A stretch of DNA of 64,000 nucleotides, taken from assembly GCA_019634735.1 (NCBI GenBank), contig JAHCAT010000008.1, positions 124,001 through 188,000 on the forward strand, read 5' to 3'. Position numbers and translations under genes: made by a program. The stretch comes from Lysobacterales bacterium (GTDB lineage Bacteria > Pseudomonadota > Gammaproteobacteria > Xanthomonadales > UBA2363). Below the pieces are notes generated by a model. It did no database searches and was not told where the DNA came from. It saw only the letters and a list, made by a program, of their open reading frames with translations. Below are positions 29,542-38,276 of this stretch, piece after piece (the stretch's first letter is position 1; each line of letters starts with the position of its first letter).

Positions 29542-30853
29542 AGTAGAAGCCGTCCATGTCGCCGGTCCCCGGCAACAGCTGCACGCCGACGGAAAGCGAC
29601 CGGGCACCCGGGAGGTCCAGCTTCCGCTCCCTGGCATCGGCCTGCGATTCGACGAACGTGCCCACCACCGCCTCACCCTCGGCCCGCAGCACCGAACATA
29701 CCGCATAGAGCAGTCGTCCCCCGGGGGCCAGCAAGGGCCACAACGCCCTCAGCATGCGCGCCTGGCCGGCGGCAAGCACCGGCACATCGGCGGCCCGGCG
29801 GTGCAGGCGCACGTCCGGTTGCCGGCGGCCGATGCCGGTCGCCGAGCACGGCGCGTCCAGGAGGATGCGGTCGAAGCGGGCGCCATCCCACCAGGCCGCC
29901 GGCTCGGCCGCGTCGCCGACCACGCAGCGCAGCCGGTCGGTGCCCAGGCGCAGGCGGGCGATGCCGGCCTCGACACGTGACAGGCGCGCCGGATCATGGT
30001 CCAGGGCAACCAGGCTGGCGACGTCGGGGCAGCGCTCGAGGATGTGCGCGCTCTTGCCGCCGGGTGCGGCGCAGGCGTCCAGGACGGTCTGCCCGGGGGC
30101 AGCCTCGAGCAGCGCGGCGGCGTACTGCGCGGCGCCGTCCTGGACGCTGGCCAGGCCGTCGGCGAAGCCCGGCAGCCGGCCGACCGGCAGGGGTGTCGCC
30201 AGGCGCACGGCCTGGTCCAGGCGCGAATCGTCGGGAACGGTCGCCACGATCCCGGCGGCGGCGAGCTGCGCCAGATAGCCCTCGCGGGCGATGTGCGCGG
30301 CGTTGCTGCGCAACCACATCGGCGCAGGGCGGTTGCCGGCGTCGACGATGGCCGGCCAGTCGCCGGGCCAGTCCGTGCGCAGCTGCCGCAGCAGCCAGGC
30401 CGGATGCAGGCTGTGCGCGACCTCGTCGTGGTCGAGCGCGAGGAGATGGGTCTCGCGCTCGCGCAGCCAGCGGCGAAGCACGGCATTGGCCAGGCCGGCC
30501 AGGCCGGGCTGGCCCAGGGCGCGCACCGCGGCCACGGTGTCGTTGACCACGGCATGGGCCGGCGCCTGGAGATCCTCGATCTGGCTGAGCGCGCAGACCA
30601 GGGCCGCTTCCACGGCGCGCGCACGTGCCGGCAGCGGTCGCTCGAGCAGGCGTGCGACGGCAGCGCGCCAACGCAGGCTGCCGCGTACCGCGGCCATCAC
30701 GATGGCATGCAGGCTGGCGCGGGCGCGCGGGTCGGGCAGGGCCTGTTCGGCGGGCCCCAGTACCGTCTTCAGGGAGCGGCCGCCGAGCACCCCGGCGACG
30801 ACCCGGGCGGCGGCCAGGCGCAGGGCGGCGGAATCGGTGTCGGGGCTCGACAC
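29519..30853 (-). CDS. rsmB: 16S rRNA (cytosine-967-C5)-methyltransferase
   Basis: 444 residues from GTG 30853; the open frame upstream belongs to the fmt gene region. An N-terminal NusB-like helical domain (ARVVAGVLGGRSLKTVL) precedes the Rossmann methyltransferase domain. The motifs are readable: SAM-binding LDACAAPGGKSAHILE, motif IV LLDAPCSATGIGRRQPDVR with one catalytic Cys, and motif VI YAVCSVLRAEGE with the second Cys. The enzyme makes m5C967 in 16S rRNA. It sits in the conserved def-fmt-rsmB order, eight bases after fmt. Confidence 0.95.
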   Translation of the reverse strand: MSSPDTDSAALRLAAARVVAGVLGGRSLKTVLGPAEQALPDPRARASLHAIVMAAVRGSLRWRAAVARLLERPLPARARAVEAALVCALSQIEDLQAPAHAVVNDTVAAVRALGQPGLAGLANAVLRRWLRERETHLLALDHDEVAHSLHPAWLLRQLRTDWPGDWPAIVDAGNRPAPMWLRSNAAHIAREGYLAQLAAAGIVATVPDDSRLDQAVRLATPLPVGRLPGFADGLASVQDGAAQYAAALLEAAPGQTVLDACAAPGGKSAHILERCPDVASLVALDHDPARLSRVEAGIARLRLGTDRLRCVVGDAAEPAAWWDGARFDRILLDAPCSATGIGRRQPDVRLHRRAADVPVLAAGQARMLRALWPLLAPGGRLLYAVCSVLRAEGEAVVGTFVESQADARERKLDLPGARSLSVGVQLLPGTGDMDGFYYALLERC

Positions 30854-30860
30854 GGGGTGC

Positions 30861-31799
30861 TCAGCCGGTGGCCAGCAGGGCCGGGCGGCCGTTGAGATAG
30901 TCGCCGGCATCGAGGCGTCGACCGCCGGGTCGCTGCAGACCGAGCAGGCGCAGCACGCCCTCGCCGCAGGCCACGTCGATGCCCTGGCGCCCCCCGGCCA
31001 GCACGGTACCCGGCGGCGCGGCCGGGTGCTGCGCAAGGGCCTGGGCCCGCCACACCCGCACCCGTTCGCCGGCAAGGTCGGCCTCGGTGCCGGGCCAGGG
31101 CTCGAACGCGCGCACCTTGCGATCCAGCGCCGTGGCCGGCGCCGACCAGTCGAGCAGGGACTCGGCCTTGTCGAGCTTGGCGGCATGGGTTGCCGCGGCA
31201 TCGTCCTGGGGAACGGCCGGGGGCAGGGTGCCGTCGGCCAGGGCGGCCAGGCCCTCGGCCAGGACCCCGGCGCCCAGCACCGCCAGGCGGTCGTGCAGGG
31301 ACTGGCCGGTGTCGTCTCCGGTGATCGGCGTTTCCCGGGTCAGCAGCACCGGACCGGTGTCGAGCCCGGCGGCCATCTGCATCAGACACACGCCAGTGCG
31401 TTCGTCGCCGGCCTCCAAGGCCCGCTGGATCGGCGCCGCACCGCGCCAGCGCGGCAGCAGGGAGGCGTGGATGTTCCAGCAGCCGTGGCGGGGGATGGCC
31501 AGCACGGCGCGCGGCAGGATCAGTCCGTAGGCGACCACCACCATGAGATCGGGTGCGAGTTCCGCCAGCGCCTGTCGGGTTCCGGCATCGCGCAGCGAGG
31601 CCGGTTGCCTGACCTCGATGCCGGCAGTCTGCGCGCGGCGCTTGACCGGCGAGGCTTGCAGCTGGCGGCCACGGCCGGCAGGACGGTCGGGCTGGGTATA
31701 GACGGCGCACAGGCTGTGACCGGACGCCAGCACGGCTTCCAGCGCGGGAACGGCGAACTCGGGCGTGCCGGCGAAGACCAGCCGCAACGGGGCGGACAC
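30861..31799 (-). CDS. fmt: Methionyl-tRNA formyltransferase
   Basis: 312 residues, full length. The N-terminal Rossmann domain begins [16 protein letters not shown] and contains the catalytic, folate-binding [18 protein letters not shown] with Asn-His-Asp residues (NIHAS, GLDTG). The C-terminal OB-like domain that grips the initiator tRNA follows from about 205. The enzyme formylates Met-tRNAfMet using 10-formyl-THF. It is the middle gene of def-fmt-rsmB, 13 bases after def. Confidence 0.97.
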   Translation of the reverse strand: MSAPLRLVFAGTPEFAVPALEAVLASGHSLCAVYTQPDRPAGRGRQLQASPVKRRAQTAGIEVRQPASLRDAGTRQALAELAPDLMVVVAYGLILPRAVLAIPRHGCWNIHASLLPRWRGAAPIQRALEAGDERTGVCLMQMAAGLDTGPVLLTRETPITGDDTGQSLHDRLAVLGAGVLAEGLAALADGTLPPAVPQDDAAATHAAKLDKAESLLDWSAPATALDRKVRAFEPWPGTEADLAGERVRVWRAQALAQHPAAPPGTVLAGGRQGIDVACGEGVLRLLGLQRPGGRRLDAGDYLNGRPALLATG

Positions 31800-31812
31800 C
31801 GGCCGGCCCGGT

Positions 31813-32328
31813 TCAGGCGGCGCTGCGCGCGCGTTCCCGGCGGGCCTTGGCCAGGCGCTTGCGGACCAGCTCGCGCTTCAGCGGCGACAGGTAGTCGACG
31901 AACACCTTGCCGTCGAGATGGTCGAGTTCGTGCTGGATGCATACCGCCAGCAGGCCGCCGGCGGTCAGCTCGTAGGGCCGGCCGTCGCGATCCAGGGCGC
32001 GCAGGTCGACTTCCTCGGCGCGGTCGACATCGGCAAAGATGCCCGGTACCGACAGGCAGCCCTCCTGGTGGGTCTGGCCGCCGCGGCGACCGACGATCTC
32101 CGGGTTGATCAGGACCAGGGGCTGGTCCTTGTCCTCGCTGACGTCGATCACCACCAGGCGCTGGTGGACGTCGACCTGGGTGGCGGCCAGGCCGATGCCC
32201 GGCGCCGCATACATGGTCTCGAACATGTCGTCGATCAGGCGCCGCAGGGTATCGTCCACGGCCTCGACCGGCCGGGCGCGGGTGCGCAGGCGCGGGTCGG
32301 GAAACTCAAGGATATCGAGCAGGGCCAT
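31813..32328 (-). CDS. def: Peptide deformylase
   Basis: 171 residues from ATG 32328 behind an AGGAGTG ribosome binding site. All three family motifs are intact: [16 protein letters not shown] with the metal-binding Cys, and QHELDHLDG with the two His ligands and the catalytic Glu. It removes the N-formyl group from nascent proteins, completing the cycle started by Fmt in the same operon. The gene is divergent from the sirtuin gene, with 39 bases between starts. Confidence 0.97.
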   Translation of the reverse strand: MALLDILEFPDPRLRTRARPVEAVDDTLRRLIDDMFETMYAAPGIGLAATQVDVHQRLVVIDVSEDKDQPLVLINPEIVGRRGGQTHQEGCLSVPGIFADVDRAEEVDLRALDRDGRPYELTAGGLLAVCIQHELDHLDGKVFVDYLSPLKRELVRKRLAKARRERARSAA

Positions 32329-32367
32329 GGTCACTCCTGTGATCCGCCAGATGGGGACGGACGGTCG

Positions 32368-33180
32368 ATGCAACAAGGCAAGTCTAGCGCCACCGGCGTG
32401 AACGCGGACGCCCTGGCGGCCGTGGCGCGGCTGCGCACCTGGCTGGATGGGGCCCGGCGTTGCCTGGTGCTGACCGGCGCCGGCATGTCGGCCGAGAGCG
32501 GCATCGCACCGTTCCGCGGCGGCGACCAGGCCCTGTGGACGCGCTTCGACCCGGCCCGCCTGGCCACCCCCGAGGCGTTCGCGGCCGATCCGGACCTGGT
32601 CTGGGCCTGGTACCTGTGGCGCATGGCCGGCGTCCGCGCCGCGACGCCGCACGCCGGCCACCGGGCGCTGGCGGACCTGGCGGCCCGCCAGCCGGGTCTG
32701 GCCCTGGTCACCCAGAACGTCGACGACCTGCATGAGCGCGCCGGCAGCACCGGCGTCGTGCACCTGCACGGCGAACTGTTCGCCTTGCGTTGCGCAGCGT
32801 GCGCGGCGCCGGCGCCGCCCCCGACCCTGCCGGCGACCGGTGTGGCACCCGCCTTGCGGCAGCCGCCGCCGCGTTGCCACCGCTGTGGCGGCGCGGTGCG
32901 CCCGGGCGTGGTCTGGTTCGGCGAAGCCCTGCCGGAGGCCGCCTGGCAGGCGGCCGAGAGCGCGGCCAGGGCCTGCGACCTGGCCTTGGTGGTCGGCACC
33001 TCCGGGCTGGTGCATCCGGCCGCCGCGCTGCCGGCGATCGCCCGTCGGCACGGCGCGCGCGTCGTCGAGATCAACCCGGCGCCGACGGCGCTGTCGGCGC
33101 AGGCCGACCTGTGCTGGCGTGCGACTGCGGCGCAGGCGCTGCCCCTGCTGACCGGTGCGTCCGCGGAGCTGGGGGGGTAG
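32368..33180 (+). CDS. cobB: Sirtuin-family NAD-dependent protein deacylase
   Basis: 270 residues from ATG 32368. The NAD site reads [30 protein letters not shown] is followed by the catalytic His in HLHGELF. Zinc is held by CAAC and [16 protein letters not shown] and VEINPAP complete the fold. Two features separate it from E. coli CobB: the spacing inside the zinc module is extended by a proline-rich stretch, and the usual Tyr/Arg pair for succinyl-lysine (Y-x2-R) is present as WYLWR. It deacylates lysines on metabolic enzymes by family. The 3' end runs directly into a G-rich 7-bp array. Confidence 0.9.
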   Translation: MQQGKSSATGVNADALAAVARLRTWLDGARRCLVLTGAGMSAESGIAPFRGGDQALWTRFDPARLATPEAFAADPDLVWAWYLWRMAGVRAATPHAGHRALADLAARQPGLALVTQNVDDLHERAGSTGVVHLHGELFALRCAACAAPAPPPTLPATGVAPALRQPPPRCHRCGGAVRPGVVWFGEALPEAAWQAAESAARACDLALVVGTSGLVHPAAALPAIARRHGARVVEINPAPTALSAQADLCWRATAAQALPLLTGASAELGG

Positions 33181-33184
33181 GAGC

Positions 33185-33432
33185 GGGGACGGGGGAGCGG
33201 GGGAGCGGGGGACCGGGGACGGGGGACGGGGGACGGGGGACCGGGGACCGGGGACCGGGGACCGGGGACCAGGGACCGGGGACCAGGGCCAGGGACCAGG
33301 AGAGCGACCACCGGGGACCGGTTCGGGACTCGGGACTCGGGACTCGGGACTCGGGACTCGGGACTCGGGACTCGGGAATCGGGAATCGGGGCTCGGGAAG
33401 CGGGAAGCGGGAAGCGGGAAGCGGGAAGCGGA
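33185..33432. repeat. Long 7-bp minisatellite, G-quadruplex prone
   Basis: About 35 units with GGG at every seventh base: GGGGACG/GGGGAGC, then GGGGACC, then GGGACTC (seven in a row), GGGAATC, GGGGCTC, then GGGAAGC (six). The GGGG-N3 spacing over dozens of bases is ideal for G-quadruplexes on the plus strand. It lies between the convergent cobB and rpiA genes. Confidence 0.9.
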
Positions 33433-33512
33433 GCACGCTCTGCTCCCCTCTCCCTCCGGGAGAGGGGCTGGGGGAGAGGGCCGGGGCTTGCCATGATCTG
33501 TAGCTTGCCGGT
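33428..33512. repeat. Palindromic repeat following the 7-bp array
   Basis: A GCGGAGCACGCTCTGCTCC block is followed by the hairpin CCCCTCTCCC/GGGAGAGGGG, CTGGGGGAGAGGGCCGGGG and GCCATGATCTG. It repeats the layout of 10398-10490. Confidence 0.75.
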
Positions 33513-33543
33513 CCTGCCGCGCGCCCTGGCCGGGGTGTCCCTG

Positions 33544-34185
33544 TTACAGCGTGCCGTCCGCCCCGATCAGGACCACGTCGGCGGGGCGCCGGGCGAACAG
33601 GCCGTTGCTGACCACGCCGACGATCTGGTTGATCTCGCCCTCCAGGGCCTCGGGCTCGCGGATGGCCAGGCCGTGGACGTCGAGGATCCAGTTGCCGTTG
33701 TCGGTCACCGTGCCCTGCCGCCAGACCGGCTGGCCGCCCAGGTGCAGCAGTTCCCTGGCGACATGGCTGCGCGCCATCGGGATCACTTCGACCGGCAGGG
33801 GAAAGCCGCCCAGCACGTCGACGCGCTTGCCGGGGTCGACGATGCAGACGAACTTGTCCGCGACGGCGGCGATGATCTTCTCGCGGGTCAGCGCGCCGCC
33901 GCCGCCCTTGACCAGGCGCCGGCGGCCGTCGCATTCGTCGGCGCCGTCCACGTACAGCGGCAACGGGCCGGCGGCATTGAGGTCGAGGACCTCGATGCCG
34001 CGGGCGCGCAACAGGGCGCTGCTGGCCTCGGAACTGGACACCGCGCCTGCGATCCGGTGCCGGTCCAGGCCCTCGATGAACCAGCGCACGGTCGAGCCGG
34101 TGCCAACGCCGACCACCATGCCGTCCTCGACATGGGCCAGGGCCCGTTCCGCGGCGGCGCGCTTGCCGGCCTCTGCCTCGTTCAT
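33544..34185 (-). CDS. rpiA: Ribose-5-phosphate isomerase A
   Basis: 213 residues. Family signatures are in order: [19 protein letters not shown] (phosphate binding), YVDGADECD with the catalytic Asp, [14 protein letters not shown] with the catalytic Glu and Lys, and [18 protein letters not shown]. It interconverts ribose-5-phosphate and ribulose-5-phosphate in the pentose phosphate pathway. The start codon overlaps the stop of the EVE gene by four bases (ATGA). Its 3' end faces the repeat block. Confidence 0.97.
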   Translation of the reverse strand: MNEAEAGKRAAAERALAHVEDGMVVGVGTGSTVRWFIEGLDRHRIAGAVSSSEASSALLRARGIEVLDLNAAGPLPLYVDGADECDGRRRLVKGGGGALTREKIIAAVADKFVCIVDPGKRVDVLGGFPLPVEVIPMARSHVARELLHLGGQPVWRQGTVTDNGNWILDVHGLAIREPEALEGEINQIVGVVSNGLFARRPADVVLIGADGTL

Positions 34186-34655
34186 GGCTGCTTGTTCTCC
34201 TGCGCCACGATGGCGCGCCAGTGGGCCGCCGCCAGGGGCAGCACGGACAGCCGGTTGCCGCGCCGGACCAGGGGCGAGTCCTCCAGGGCGGCCAGCGACT
34301 TCAACTCGTCGAGGCCGACCACGCGCGCCAGGTGGCGTTCGTACTCGACGTCGACCAGGAACCAGCGCGGCTCCTCGGGCGTCGCCTTCGGGTCATGGTA
34401 GTCGGAGCGGGCATCGAACTGGCTGGGATCCGGATAGCTGTCGCCGGCCACCCGCGCGATGCCGGCGACGCCGGGCAGCTTGCAGTTGGAGTGGTAGATG
34501 AGCACGCCGTCGCCCGCCCGCATGTGGTCGCGCATGTAGTTGCGGGCCTGGTAGTTGCGCACGCCGTTCCACGGTTCGCGGCCGACGCGCGCCAGGTCGT
34601 CGATCGAGAACGCATCCGGCTCGGTCTTCATCAGCCAGTAGCGCCGTGCCGCCAT
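34182..34655 (-). CDS. EVE-domain protein
   Basis: 157 residues, the whole chain being one EVE domain of the PUA/YTH fold. It starts [18 protein letters not shown], then [40 protein letters not shown] and [19 protein letters not shown], all family hallmarks with the aromatic cage that reads modified bases. EVE proteins bind modified DNA or RNA bases; in bacteria they occur both as housekeeping genes and in modification-dependent restriction. Here it is coupled to rpiA, which looks like the housekeeping form. Confidence 0.93.
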   Translation of the reverse strand: MAARRYWLMKTEPDAFSIDDLARVGREPWNGVRNYQARNYMRDHMRAGDGVLIYHSNCKLPGVAGIARVAGDSYPDPSQFDARSDYHDPKATPEEPRWFLVDVEYERHLARVVGLDELKSLAALEDSPLVRRGNRLSVLPLAAAHWRAIVAQENKQP

Positions 34656-34743
34656 CCTCGCCTCCGGTCCTGTCGCGGGGGCGCAAGGGTAGCAGCCCGG
34701 TCGGCGCCGGTCCGGCGCCCGCCGCGCGCCGCAGCCGGCGCGC

Positions 34744-35316
34744 TCAGACCCAGCCCTGCTCGGTCACCACGGCGTGCAGCGGCACGTCCCAGGGGTCGAC
34801 CGGCAGCGCCGGCACGGCCTGCACCGAGAACGCGGCGCCGACCAGCACGGGCGGCGGCGGTCGACCGGCCTGCCCGGCCAGGGCACGGTCGTAGTGCCCT
34901 GCGCCGCTGCCCAGGCGATGCCGCGCGGCATCGAAGCCGACCAGAGGCAGGATCACCGCATCGAGGCTGCACACCTCGACCCGCTCGGCGGCGGCGGTGG
35001 GCTGCGGGATGCCCGCGGCGCCCGCTTCCAGCGCGTCGCCGAGGCGCCAGGCCCGGAACCGCAGGATGCCGCCGGCATCGATCGCCGGCAGCGCCAGCGC
35101 GACCTCGGCCGGCAGCGCGGCCAGCCATTGGGAGAGATCGAGTTCGGAGCGCACGGCCAGGTAGGCGGCGACGCGCCGCCAGCCCGCCGCCTGCCGGCGT
35201 TGTTCCAGGAGATCGGCGATGCGTCGCTCGGCCCGGGCCCGCTCCGGGGCCGCCAGCGCGACCCGACGGGCGCGCGCCTGGCGGCGCAGCGCGGACTTGT
35301 CGGGCCGGAGACTCAA
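34744..35316 (-). CDS. 5-formyltetrahydrofolate cyclo-ligase family protein
   Basis: 190 residues from TTG 35316. The N-terminal helices (KSALRRQARARRVAL) carry the phosphate-binding basic residues. The C-terminal nucleotide-binding motif is partly intact: VGFDAARHRLGSGAGHYDRAL (usual form G-x-G-x-G-Y-Y-D-R). The enzyme converts 5-formyl-THF to 5,10-methenyl-THF with ATP. Its place directly after 6S RNA matches the E. coli ssrS-fau (ygfA) unit, where the RNA and enzyme share a transcript. The GSGAGHYDR variant keeps the key glycines but has His for the first Tyr. Confidence 0.9.
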   Translation of the reverse strand: MSLRPDKSALRRQARARRVALAAPERARAERRIADLLEQRRQAAGWRRVAAYLAVRSELDLSQWLAALPAEVALALPAIDAGGILRFRAWRLGDALEAGAAGIPQPTAAAERVEVCSLDAVILPLVGFDAARHRLGSGAGHYDRALAGQAGRPPPPVLVGAAFSVQAVPALPVDPWDVPLHAVVTEQGWV

Positions 35317-35321
35317 TTAGG

Positions 35322-35516
35322 GGCATCCTCCGCCGTGCCGGTACACATCGACGACCTTGATCCCTGATCACAGGGGGGAAAGCTCACGAGGCCTTCAGGC
35401 TTTCCGCTGCCAGGGCGGACTTGCACACCGGCGCTCGCATGTCGCTGTCCCAAAGGGCCGACTTAACGGGTCAAGGCAAATATGCAGTGTGTTGCCGAGC
35501 ACCGCAGAGGACACCT
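35322..35516 (-). ncRNA. ssrS: 6S RNA
   Basis: The spacer between zapA and the cyclo-ligase gene holds a long rod-like RNA on the minus strand, the expected place for 6S RNA. The ends pair: TCCTC and GGTGC on the 5' side with GCAC and GAGGA on the 3' side. The 5' half has CCTTGACCCGTTAAG, comparable to the CC(T/C)(T/C)GAGCCGATAA element of other gammaproteobacterial 6S RNAs. The 3' half has AAAGCCTGAAGG, comparable to GAAGCCTTAAAA. The length of about 195 bases is right. It binds sigma-70 holoenzyme as a promoter mimic. The primary sequence is strongly diverged, so the exact ends are estimates. Confidence 0.8.
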
Positions 35517-35522
35517 GGGACG

Positions 35523-35551
35523 ATTCTGGACCCGAACGGCGGCGCGCGCAA
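35523..35551 (-). promoter_or_regulatory. Candidate 6S RNA promoter
   Basis: On the minus strand, TTGCGC (35546-35551) and CAGAAT (35523-35528) are 17 bases apart. The predicted start point is about 35516, which matches the 5' end of the paired 6S structure. Confidence 0.45.
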
Positions 35552-35608
35552 CGGGCCGCTGGCAACTCGAAGTCCGCGCGTTCAGGCGGACCTGCAGGCA
35601 ACGCCTGC

Positions 35609-35905
35609 TCAGCCCTCGGCGAGGGCGGCGTCGAGACGGCCGAGCAGCTGGCGCAGGTCGCGGTCGACGCCGCCGGCGACGCCTTCCGCCTCGCTTCGGG
35701 CCTGCTGCTGCTCGTGGGCCAGATTGAGCGCAACCATGATCGCCAGCCGCTCCAGGGTGGCGCTGCGGGCGTTGCGGCGCAGCTCCCGCAGCCGGCCGTC
35801 CAGCAGCCGGGCGGCGGCGTGCAGGGCCTCGCGGCCATCGGGCGGACAGGCCACCAGGTACTCGCGATCGAGGATGCTGACGCTGACGGTGTTGGCCTCG
35901 CTCAT
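35609..35905 (-). CDS. zapA: Cell division protein ZapA
   Basis: 98 residues from ATG 35905. The N-terminal half is the ZapA head (TVSVSILDREYLVACPPDGREALHAAARLLD). A helical coiled-coil tail follows (LERLAIMVALNLAHEQQ). ZapA tetramers bundle FtsZ filaments at midcell. ATG overlaps the stop of the upstream small coiled-coil gene by four bases, so the two are translationally coupled. 6S RNA follows downstream, as in E. coli. Confidence 0.93.
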   Translation of the reverse strand: MSEANTVSVSILDREYLVACPPDGREALHAAARLLDGRLRELRRNARSATLERLAIMVALNLAHEQQQARSEAEGVAGGVDRDLRQLLGRLDAALAEG

Positions 35906-36126
35906 CAGTGCGTCTCCAGCTGCCGCAGGCGGGCGATCATCGCTTCGACGCGCGCCCGGGCCTGCTCGTTCTTGGCCAGGAGATTGGCGCGCTCGGTGGT
36001 CCAGGCTTCCTGACTGGCACGCAGCACGCGATTCTCCTCGCGCAGACGGGCGCAACTGGCAAGCAGCTTGTCGATCCTTGCCGACAGTTGCTCGACCAGG
36101 GCGTGGACATCGTGTTCAGTCGCCAT
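35905..36126 (-). CDS. TIGR02449-type small coiled-coil protein (ZapB-like)
   Basis: 73 residues from ATG 36126. Almost the whole chain is a heptad-patterned helix: LVEQLSARIDKLLASCARLREENRVLRASQEAW. This matches the small family encoded just before zapA in Pseudomonas and Xanthomonas relatives and resembles ZapB in size and shape. A role as a ZapA partner at the division site is inferred from coupling and fold. No catalytic residue is expected. Confidence 0.85.
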   Translation of the reverse strand: MATEHDVHALVEQLSARIDKLLASCARLREENRVLRASQEAWTTERANLLAKNEQARARVEAMIARLRQLETH

Positions 36127-36180
36127 GGCGGTCCCGTGTGCGGCGTTGGCGACCAGCATAGGAAGCGTGCGGCGCCACGG

Positions 36181-37470
36181 TCAATGCGCCCGGTCCCGCA
36201 GCCAGCCGGCGAACTCCCCGGCCGGCATCGGCCGGGCGAACAGGAAGCCCTGGCCTTCGTGACAGCCCGCGGCGGCCAGGAAGCCGGCCTGCTGTTCGGT
36301 TTCGATGCCTTCGGCGACCACCCGCAGGTCCAGGGTCCGGGCCATGGCGACGATTGCCGCGACCAGCCGCTGGCCCGGGGCATCGGCGGCCAGGCCGACC
36401 AGAAAGTCGGGGGCGATCTTGATCGCGTCTATGGGCAGGTGTTTGAGGTGCGAGAACGAGGAATAGCCGGTGCCGAAGTCGTCCAGGGTGACCGTCGCGC
36501 CCAGGGCCCGGACCTGCCCCAGGCTGCGCGCGACGGTCTGCACCCGTGTCACCACGGCGCTTTCGGTGATCTCCAGGTCGAATTCGACGCCTCGGGCGGC
36601 GGCGAGCAGGTCGGCGACGCGCTCCACGAAATCCTCGTGGCCAAGCTGGGCGGCCGACACGTTCAGCGCCAGGCGGCCGACCGCCAGGCCCTCTCGCGCC
36701 CATTCGCCGGCCAGCCCGGCCACGCGTGCGAAGGCGAATTCGCCGATCGCCTGGATGATGCCGGCCTCCTCTGCGACCGGCACGAAGCGACCGGGCGGCA
36801 CGTCGCCCAGCGTCGGGCTGAGCCAGCGGGCCAGCACCTCGGCACCTGCGTAGCTGCGGTCGGCGAGCCGCAGCTTGGGCTGGAAGGCCAGCGACAGCTG
36901 GTCTTGCTCGAGGGCGTCGTGCAGCGCCAGCAGCAGCTCCTGCTGCTCGCGAGGCCGACGCTCCATCGCACGGACATAGCGTTGGCAGTCGCCGTCCATG
37001 GCCTCCCGGGCGTGGCTGGCGGCGATGTCCGCCCGGTTGAGCAGCTGGGTCGGCTCGCGGCCGTCGTCCGGAAACAGCGCGACCCCCACCCTGCCGGTGA
37101 CCCGCACGCTGGGGCCGTCGCCCAGACGCAGCGGCGCCAGGAGCAGCTCGCGCAACCTGCCGGCGGTGGCATCGGCGGCGTCCGCATCGACCACCGGCAG
37201 GGCGACGGCGAAGCTGGCGCCGCCCAGGTGGGCGACCGCCACCGCGTCCGGCACCCCGGTGCGCAGCCGGATGCCCACCGCACGCAGCACCGCATCGCCG
37301 AAGCCGTGCCCGAAGGCGGCGTTGACCTGCCTGAAGCGGTCCAGGTCCAGGCACATCACCGCCAGCGACCGATCGCCCCCGGCGTGACGCCCCAGTGCCG
37401 CAAGAAACCCCGCCCGATCGCTGAGCGGCAGGCTGCCGGGAACGCGGACCCGGGCGCGGGTCGAACTCAC
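36181..37470 (-). CDS. GGDEF-EAL protein with degenerate GGDEF
   Basis: 429 residues from GTG 37470. The N-terminal half has a GGDEF fold (LAVMCLDLDRFRQVNAAFGHGFGD), but the signature itself reads GGASF, so cyclase activity is unlikely. The C-terminal EAL domain has EVLARW for EAL-x-R, LALNVSAAQL, DLEITES, TLDDFGTGYSS, IKIAPDFL and AEGIETEQQ, which preserves the metal and general-base residues. A cyclic-di-GMP phosphodiesterase, perhaps GTP-regulated through the degenerate domain, is the best reading. No transmembrane segment is present. The start overlaps the stop of a 23-codon open frame (GTGA). Confidence 0.88.
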   Translation of the reverse strand: MSSTRARVRVPGSLPLSDRAGFLAALGRHAGGDRSLAVMCLDLDRFRQVNAAFGHGFGDAVLRAVGIRLRTGVPDAVAVAHLGGASFAVALPVVDADAADATAGRLRELLLAPLRLGDGPSVRVTGRVGVALFPDDGREPTQLLNRADIAASHAREAMDGDCQRYVRAMERRPREQQELLLALHDALEQDQLSLAFQPKLRLADRSYAGAEVLARWLSPTLGDVPPGRFVPVAEEAGIIQAIGEFAFARVAGLAGEWAREGLAVGRLALNVSAAQLGHEDFVERVADLLAAARGVEFDLEITESAVVTRVQTVARSLGQVRALGATVTLDDFGTGYSSFSHLKHLPIDAIKIAPDFLVGLAADAPGQRLVAAIVAMARTLDLRVVAEGIETEQQAGFLAAAGCHEGQGFLFARPMPAGEFAGWLRDRAH

Positions 37471-37538
37471 GCGCTCGCCCGACCGTCGCCGGCCCGGCCT
37501 GGCGGCCGTGCCGCGGGCACCGGTTTGATGTCGTTCAT
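37467..37538 (-). CDS. Possible 23-residue leader peptide coupled to the GGDEF-EAL gene
   Basis: ATG 37538, three bases after AGGGGATCAGG, opens MNDIKPVPAARPPGRAGDG and ends in a TGA that overlaps the GTG of the next gene. The ribosome binding site is better than the one before the GTG, so translational coupling, or a frameshifted true N-terminus, is possible. No known family. Confidence 0.3.
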   Translation of the reverse strand: MNDIKPVPAARPPGRAGDGRASA

Positions 37539-37707
37539 CCTGATCCCCTGGTCGCCGCTGCCCGGCCCGTGTGCACAGAGGGCATGAGATCCGCCGGCAG
37601 CGGCTGGCAGCGAGTGTGCGCCCGCCGTGCCGGTTCCGCCAGCGCCCGGGGCTGTGACACACTCCGGAATCGGGGCACGGACGCCGCCCCGGTGTGTGCG
37701 ACCCACG

Positions 37708-38259
37708 ATGACCGACGTTCCCTACCCGATCGACTACCCGGCCCTGGCCCGCGCCGTGGCATCGCTTTCGCTGTCGCCGGCCGACCTGCACGGCAGCCTG
37801 TGCGGCTTCCTGTGCGCCGGCGGCCAGCCCCATCCCGGGCACTGGCTGGATCAGCTCTGCCTGGATTCGGCAGCGCTTGAGGCCAGCAGCCGTCCGACCC
37901 TGGAGGCGCTGCGCGCGGCGACCCAGACCCTGCTCGACGACCCCGACCTGCGCTTTTCGCCCCTGCTGCCGGGCGACGAGACTGCCATGGCGGCCCGTGT
38001 CGAAGCCCTGGCCGGGTGGTGCGCGGGCTTCATCGGCGGCTACGGCCTGGCCGGCTCCGACCAGCAGCAGGCTTCCGGCGAAGCGCGCGACGCACTGCGC
38101 GACCTCGAGCGCATCGCCCATTTCGGCTACGAGGAGGGCGAGGCCGAGGAGGACGAGAACGCCTTCGCGGAGATCGTCGAGTACGTGCGCATGGCGGTCA
38201 TGCTGCTGCGCCAGGAGTCGGGGCCAGCGGCGGCGCCGATCGATGCGACCCGGCACTGA
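37708..38259 (+). CDS. UPF0149 family protein (YgfB)
   Basis: 183 residues from ATG 37708. The all-helical family pattern is visible: LSPADLHGSLCGFLCAGG, then ETAMAARVEALAGWCAGFIGGYGLAG and the acidic C-terminal HFGYEEGEAEEDENAFAEIVEYVRMAVML. YgfB-type proteins lie next to pepP in gammaproteobacteria. In Pseudomonas a member modulates beta-lactamase expression, but no general biochemical role is established. It is read divergently from the GGDEF-EAL gene and 17 bases before pepP, so the two form an operon. Confidence 0.92.
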   Translation: MTDVPYPIDYPALARAVASLSLSPADLHGSLCGFLCAGGQPHPGHWLDQLCLDSAALEASSRPTLEALRAATQTLLDDPDLRFSPLLPGDETAMAARVEALAGWCAGFIGGYGLAGSDQQQASGEARDALRDLERIAHFGYEEGEAEEDENAFAEIVEYVRMAVMLLRQESGPAAAPIDATRH

Positions 38260-38276
38260 ACACCGATGAGGCAGGC

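Noticed and set aside
33185-33432. CRISPR-like impression from regular short repeats
   Set aside because: The units are 7 bases without spacers, and no cas gene is present. It is a minisatellite.
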